Made by a program: the position numbers and the translations under genes. Under the pieces are notes generated by a model, which worked only from the letters and a program-made list of their open reading frames with translations, was not told the origin of the DNA and ran no database searches. This document shows, in pieces, positions 15,829-19,469 of a stretch of DNA of 19,469 bases. This DNA comes from Rickettsia typhi (lineage in GTDB: Bacteria > Pseudomonadota > Alphaproteobacteria > Rickettsiales > UBA1997). How positions within the stretch are numbered: the stretch's first letter is position 1; each line of letters opens with the position of its first letter. The DNA lies in the NCBI GenBank assembly GCA_945903615.1, contig CAMDOL010000010.1, positions 1 to 19,469 on the forward strand. The letters are read 5' to 3'.

Positions 15829-16530
15829 ATGAACAAAAAAGGTATCTGTGAAATTTCTAAAAAAAGTTATCGTGCCAACAGTTTGGTTGTGGGGCGCAAT
15901 CTAAGGTCGCATATTATGGCTTTGATCAAAAATGATTATCCTGATTTTGGGGACGATTCTTTGATTTCAATTACCGAACTGAACCGTTATCGCAAAAAAT
16001 ATTTGGAAAGTATCTTAACTGATGAAGTTGGTGAGCTTTCTAAAATTGAACAAGAAGTAATTGAAAGTATCAATGCTAATGAGATTTTGTCGGATAATAT
16101 TGAGTTTGATATTCAAGCCAAAATTACTTTTGGGCAAAAGATTGCTGATAAAGTTGCCGAGTTTGGCGGTAGTTGGAGATTTATTATTGGCTTCTTTTCA
16201 TTTTTGGGGATTTGGATAATTATCAACGCCGCAATTTTGTTGCAAGATTCTTTCGATCCTTATCCATTTATTTTACTCAACCTAATTCTTTCATGCCTTG
16301 CTGCAATTCAAGCGCCAATAATTATGATGAGCCAAAACCGCAAAGAAGATCGTGATCGCAAAAGATCAGAGCATGATTATAAAATTAATCTCAAAGCTGA
16401 GTTGGAAATCAGGCTGCTTCATGAAAAAATGGATCATCTTTTAATCCATCAAAATAAACGCTTCGTTGAGATTCAGCAAATTCAAATGGATTTGATGGAA
16501 GATATTTTGAACAAAACTCAGACGAGATAG
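15829..16530 (+). CDS. DUF1003 family inner-membrane protein inside the isc operon
   Basis: The 233-residue protein has the long form of DUF1003. The N-terminal region (1-85) carries the 'LNRYRKKYLESILTDEVGELSKIEQEVIESI' block typical of the family. An amphipathic stretch and two transmembrane helices follow (about 117-138 and 146-167), and then the signature 'QAPIIMMSQNRKEDRDRKRSEHDYKINLKAELEI', ending in a coiled-coil-like cytoplasmic helix. The function of the family is unknown. In many relatives the N-terminus looks like a small zinc site with CxxC; here only Cys7 remains. It lies 19 nt after hscB and 23 nt before hscA, on the same strand, so it should be expressed with both. That is not a standard isc arrangement. 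Confidence 0.88.
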   Translation: MNKKGICEISKKSYRANSLVVGRNLRSHIMALIKNDYPDFGDDSLISITELNRYRKKYLESILTDEVGELSKIEQEVIESINANEILSDNIEFDIQAKITFGQKIADKVAEFGGSWRFIIGFFSFLGIWIIINAAILLQDSFDPYPFILLNLILSCLAAIQAPIIMMSQNRKEDRDRKRSEHDYKINLKAELEIRLLHEKMDHLLIHQNKRFVEIQQIQMDLMEDILNKTQTR

Positions 16531-16553
16531 AATTTACAAAGCAATAATCAGAT

Positions 16554-18398
16554 ATGGCTTTACTAAAAATTTACGAACCAGGTCAAACTCCCCAACCGCA
16601 TCATCAAGAAGAGATTGCGGTAGGAATTGATCTGGGCACAACTAATTCTTTGATTGCAATTTCTGTTAATCAAAAACCACAAATTTTGCTCGACGATAAT
16701 GGGCATTTTATGCAGCCTTCAATTGTTGCTGTTGTTGGCGATAATGAATTTGGGGTGGGAAGAGCGGCTCAAAATTTTGCTGGTGAGAAAATTTATTCAA
16801 TCAAAAGATTGATGGGAAAAGGTTTTGATGATCTTGAAGGTGCGGATAATTTGCCTTTTATGGTTAAAAAAGTCGGTCAGCAGTTGCGTATTATTTTGGC
16901 AGGAAAAGATTTTAATGCGGTAGAAATTTCAGCTCAAATTTTAAAACATCTCAAACAAATTGCTGAAACCAGCTTACAAAAACCAATCTCAAAAGCGGTA
17001 ATCACCGTGCCAGCTTATTTTGACGAAGCCGCACGAAACGCCACCAAGCAAGCAGCACATTTAGTTGGGTTGGAAGTTCTGCGATTAATCAGCGAGCCAA
17101 CAGCGGCAGCGGTTGCTTATGGATTAGACAAACAGGTGAGGGGAAAATATTTGGTTTTTGATTTAGGTGGCGGAACTTTTGATGTGTCAATTTTAGAATT
17201 ATCAAAAGGAGTTTTTAAAGTGATTGGTGTTGGTGGAAATTCGGCTTTAGGTGGTGATGATTTTGATAATTTTATTGGGCAAAAAATTATTGCTGAAAAT
17301 GACTTGACAAATCTTTCAGTTTTAGATTTACAAAATATTAAATTGGCTAGCAAAGAAATTAAAGAACGGATTACTAATCAAGATGTTGCAGAGGTTGAGA
17401 TTAATTTAGAAAGTAAAAAATTTAACTTTAAGTTGACCAAAAAAGAATTCGAAAATTTAAGCCAGAATCTAGCCCAAAAAACCATTCAAATTACTCAAAA
17501 TTTATTAGAAGAATTGGACTTAGAAATTGATCAAATTGAGGCGGTGATTTTGGTTGGTGGATCAACTCGAATGAATATAATTAAGGAAAAATTAACCGCA
17601 GTTTTTGGGCAAGAAAAAATTTTAGACGATATTGATCCAGATAAAATCGTTGCTCTTGGCGCTGCAATTCAAGCCGAAGCACTGACCTCGCGCAATTCTG
17701 ATAATTTGCTTTTAGATGTAATTCCTTTATCGCTTGGAATTGAAATGATGGGTGGAATTGTTGAAAAAATTATTGAGCGCAATATTGCCATTCCAACTTC
17801 TGCCACTAAAGAATTTACCACCTATGCTGACGGACAAAATGGTATGAAATTGCATATTGTGCAAGGCGAGCGCGAGCTGGCTAAAGATTGTCGTTCACTA
17901 GCCTATTTTGAAATTAAAAATATTCCTGCACTTAAAGCTGGTGTAGCGCGAGTGAAAGTAGTTTTTAAAGTTGATGCTGATGGGCTTTTAATTGTTAATG
18001 CAACTGAAGAAATGACGGGCGAAACTCAGACTATTGAAGTGAAGCCAAGTTTTGGCTTGGACGAATCTCAGGTGAAAAATATGCTTCTAGATTCTTTGCG
18101 TAATTCTAAACAAGATATTTCTGAAAGGCTTTTGGTTGAAGCTAAAGTTGAGGCAGAGAGAAATATTTTGGCACTGCAAGCGGAATTAATTGAAGATAAA
18201 AATTTGGCTGATGATAATTTTATAAAAGCAACCAAAGCACAAATTTCTAAGCTGGAAGCAGCAATTTTAACTAATGATTACAAACAAATTAACTTAGAAG
18301 CAGAAAATTTAGAAAAATTTGCTGAACAATTAGCCGAGAATAAAATGGATAAGGTAATTGGCAAAACTTTAGTTGGTAAAAAAATTGACGAGGTATAA
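16554..18398 (+). CDS. hscA: Fe-S cluster assembly chaperone HscA (Hsp70 family)
   Basis: HscA is the dedicated Hsp70 that uses ATP to release clusters from IscU. The nucleotide-binding domain shows 'GIDLGTTNS' (about 24-32), 'VPAYFDEAARNATKQAA' (about 151-167), 'EPTAAAVAYGLD', 'VFDLGGGTFDVSIL' and 'VGGSTRM'. The substrate-binding part follows from about residue 385, with the lid helices at the C-terminus and no DnaK-like acidic tail. At 614 aa it matches E. coli HscA (616). HscA rather than DnaK is indicated by the N-terminal extension before the first ATPase motif, the lack of the DnaK tail, and the operon. The stop is three bases before the TSUP gene start. No fdx or iscX follows. Confidence 0.96.
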   Translation: MALLKIYEPGQTPQPHHQEEIAVGIDLGTTNSLIAISVNQKPQILLDDNGHFMQPSIVAVVGDNEFGVGRAAQNFAGEKIYSIKRLMGKGFDDLEGADNLPFMVKKVGQQLRIILAGKDFNAVEISAQILKHLKQIAETSLQKPISKAVITVPAYFDEAARNATKQAAHLVGLEVLRLISEPTAAAVAYGLDKQVRGKYLVFDLGGGTFDVSILELSKGVFKVIGVGGNSALGGDDFDNFIGQKIIAENDLTNLSVLDLQNIKLASKEIKERITNQDVAEVEINLESKKFNFKLTKKEFENLSQNLAQKTIQITQNLLEELDLEIDQIEAVILVGGSTRMNIIKEKLTAVFGQEKILDDIDPDKIVALGAAIQAEALTSRNSDNLLLDVIPLSLGIEMMGGIVEKIIERNIAIPTSATKEFTTYADGQNGMKLHIVQGERELAKDCRSLAYFEIKNIPALKAGVARVKVVFKVDADGLLIVNATEEMTGETQTIEVKPSFGLDESQVKNMLLDSLRNSKQDISERLLVEAKVEAERNILALQAELIEDKNLADDNFIKATKAQISKLEAAILTNDYKQINLEAENLEKFAEQLAENKMDKVIGKTLVGKKIDEV

Positions 18399-18401
18399 TC
18401 A

Positions 18402-19109
18402 ATGATCCCAATAATAATCGTTATTTCTTATTGTTTAGGATTCTTCCTTGAAAGTATTCTTGGCTTTGGTGGTGGCTTGATTGCTTATTCAATTTTAGGG
18501 TTTTTTATTGATGTAAAACAAATTGTTTTAGTCGGTCTTTATATTGGCACTTGCGCTAGTGCTTATATTGCTATTTCAGACTGGCAATCTTTTGATGGCA
18601 AAAACTTCTTTTCCAAAATTCCCATTTGTTTGCTTGGAACTATTATTGGCACTTTCATTTTTGGCTATGTCGATGCTGGCTCTCTGGCTTTTGGACTTGG
18701 CGTTCTATTAATTTTTCTTTCCTTAAAAATTGCTTTTTTCGACAACATAAAATTACCCAGAATTTTTGAAGCAAAGCTTTTGCTAATTGGCGGCATTTCT
18801 CATGGAATGTTTGGAATGGGCGGGCCTTTTATAGTTAATGCTCTAAAAGATAATTTCAAAAACAAATCCCATTTGCGCACTACTATGGCAGTGTTTTTTG
18901 TCTTCTTTAATATTATTCGCTTCGCCCAGCTGAGTATCACTGGTCATTTAGATTGGCATTTAATTGGCAGCATTTGGTGGGCGGTGATCCCAGTTTTTAT
19001 CGCTATTAAACTTGGTCACATATTTCACTTAAGAATTAGTGAAGAGCATTTCAAAAAAATGATTGCGGTAATAACGATATGTTCTGGAATTAAGTTCTTG
19101 ATAAATTAA
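18402..19109 (+). CDS. TSUP family (TauE/SafE) membrane transporter
   Basis: This 235-residue, highly hydrophobic protein has the TSUP two-repeat layout. A first half contains the 'GFGGGLIAYSILGFF' signature at about 22-36, and a second half has a matching 'GGISHGMFGMGGPFIVNAL' around 130-148. Seven or eight transmembrane helices are expected. Characterised family members move sulfite, sulfoacetate or other sulfur-containing anions, but substrate cannot be told from sequence here. It starts three bases after the hscA stop, so it is translated from the isc transcript. This suggests a link to sulfur supply or sulfite disposal, which is inference. Its length is slightly below the usual 240-270 aa, and both repeats are present. 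Confidence 0.85.
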   Translation: MIPIIIVISYCLGFFLESILGFGGGLIAYSILGFFIDVKQIVLVGLYIGTCASAYIAISDWQSFDGKNFFSKIPICLLGTIIGTFIFGYVDAGSLAFGLGVLLIFLSLKIAFFDNIKLPRIFEAKLLLIGGISHGMFGMGGPFIVNALKDNFKNKSHLRTTMAVFFVFFNIIRFAQLSITGHLDWHLIGSIWWAVIPVFIAIKLGHIFHLRISEEHFKKMIAVITICSGIKFLIN

Positions 19110-19141
19110 TTTAAATTTTTACTATTCGCCACTCTTAATTT

Positions 19142-19147
19142 TATAAC
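19142..19147 (+). promoter_or_regulatory. Possible -10 box for tRNA-Ala
   Basis: TATAAC (five of six) lies 19 bases before the first base of the tRNA. The matching -35 position 17 bp upstream (TTACTA, 19119-19124) is poor, so the call rests mainly on the -10 box and its spacing. Confidence 0.3.
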
Positions 19148-19166
19148 ATCCAATTTCCAAATCTTA

Positions 19167-19242
19167 GGGGATATAGCTCAGTTGGTAGAGCACCTGCTTT
19201 GCAAGCAGGGGGTCCGGAGTTCGAGTCTCCGTATCTCCACCA
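19167..19242 (+). tRNA. tRNA-Ala (anticodon UGC)
   Basis: The full cloverleaf is visible: a 7-bp acceptor stem (19167-19173 with 19232-19238), D arm, anticodon stem CCTGC/GCAGG with loop TTTGCAA and anticodon TGC at 19200-19202, a 5-nt variable loop, and a T arm with TTCGAGT. The third acceptor pair is G-U, the alanine identity element G3:U70. The discriminator is A at 19239, and CCA is encoded at 19240-19242. It lies 57 nt after the TSUP gene. Confidence 0.97.
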
Positions 19243-19293
19243 TTTAAATCAAACCTTCCAGCCAAGTTTTCACAAAATCCATTTATCGCAAAT

Positions 19294-19338
19294 GGGACAC
19301 TCTTGTGGGACACTCTTGTGGGACACTCTTGGGACACT
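19294..19338. repeat. Short tandem repeats of GGGACACTCTTGT downstream of tRNA-Ala
   Basis: Two exact 13-bp copies of GGGACACTCTTGT (19294-19306, 19307-19319) are followed by a copy lacking the last two bases (19320-19330) and by GGGACACT alone (19331-19338). A further GGACACTA occurs at 19430-19437. Such short repeats beside a tRNA 3' end resemble integrase arm sites, but no att duplication or integrase is in the window. No gene is visible from 19243 to the end. Confidence 0.7.
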
Positions 19339-19400
19339 AGAATTTAAATAATCACAACAAACCACACTAAAACAATCCTTCTTCCCCCCCCTTCTAATTA

Positions 19401-19418
19401 TGATCTGTCTGATCTGTC
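19401..19418. repeat. Two tandem copies of a 9-bp unit
   Basis: TGATCTGTC occurs at 19401-19409 and 19410-19418, ten bases after a run of eight C (19384-19391). This adds to the repetitive character of the region after the tRNA. Nothing shows a function. Confidence 0.6.
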
Positions 19419-19469
19419 AACCTTTTTTCGGACACTAAATTAAGCAGATTTGAAGTATTTCCTATTTAG

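Overview
This AT-rich window looks like part of an alphaproteobacterial chromosome, most likely Rickettsiales or a close relative. Three things point that way: an alphaproteobacterial-type AddA helicase-nuclease, an isc cluster that carries two cysteine desulfurases in tandem (iscR, spl1-like, iscS, iscU, iscA, hscB, hscA) as I recall it from Rickettsia, and small alphaproteobacterial families such as DUF2335. The assignment rests on gene content and recalled family resemblance, not on a search.

Layout. Positions 6-278 hold the end of an unrecognised plus-strand reading frame, which converges on a long minus-strand block through a perfect 13-bp hairpin. Read in its own direction, the minus-strand block (10445 down to 345) contains mnmG (tRNA wobble-uridine modification), an exported TPR protein, pilT (pilus retraction ATPase), addA, rpsU (bS21), a membrane-anchored thioredoxin/NHL protein and ppa. 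mnmG overlaps the TPR gene, and pilT follows after a short gap, so mnmG to addA reads as one transcription unit. A strong sigma70-type promoter between addA and rpsU starts a second unit (rpsU, thioredoxin/NHL, ppa).

From 10588 everything points right: a 69-residue small protein overlapping a DUF2335 membrane protein gene, then the iron-sulfur cluster operon. iscR is preceded by a sequence matching 21 of 25 positions of the E. coli type 1 IscR site, and by a 35-bp perfect palindrome touching its start codon. IscR keeps the three Cys and one His that bind its cluster, so ordinary iron-sulfur feedback control is the simplest reading. Two desulfurases supply sulfur, IscU is the scaffold, IscA a carrier, and HscB/HscA release the cluster. 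Three things are unusual: a DUF1003 membrane protein gene sits between hscB and hscA; a TauE/SafE-type (TSUP) anion transporter gene follows hscA by 3 nt where ferredoxin would be expected; and a 354-bp gap between iscS and iscU is filled by hairpins, a triple 14-bp repeat and a 165-bp element with 20-bp inverted ends that looks like a MITE.

The right end holds a tRNA-Ala(UGC) gene followed by GGGACACT-type short repeats. This could be an integration site, but no integrase is visible before the window ends. Overall the window is mostly conserved housekeeping DNA. Its novelty lies in the modified isc operon and its non-coding insertions; I see no defence island or clearly new system.
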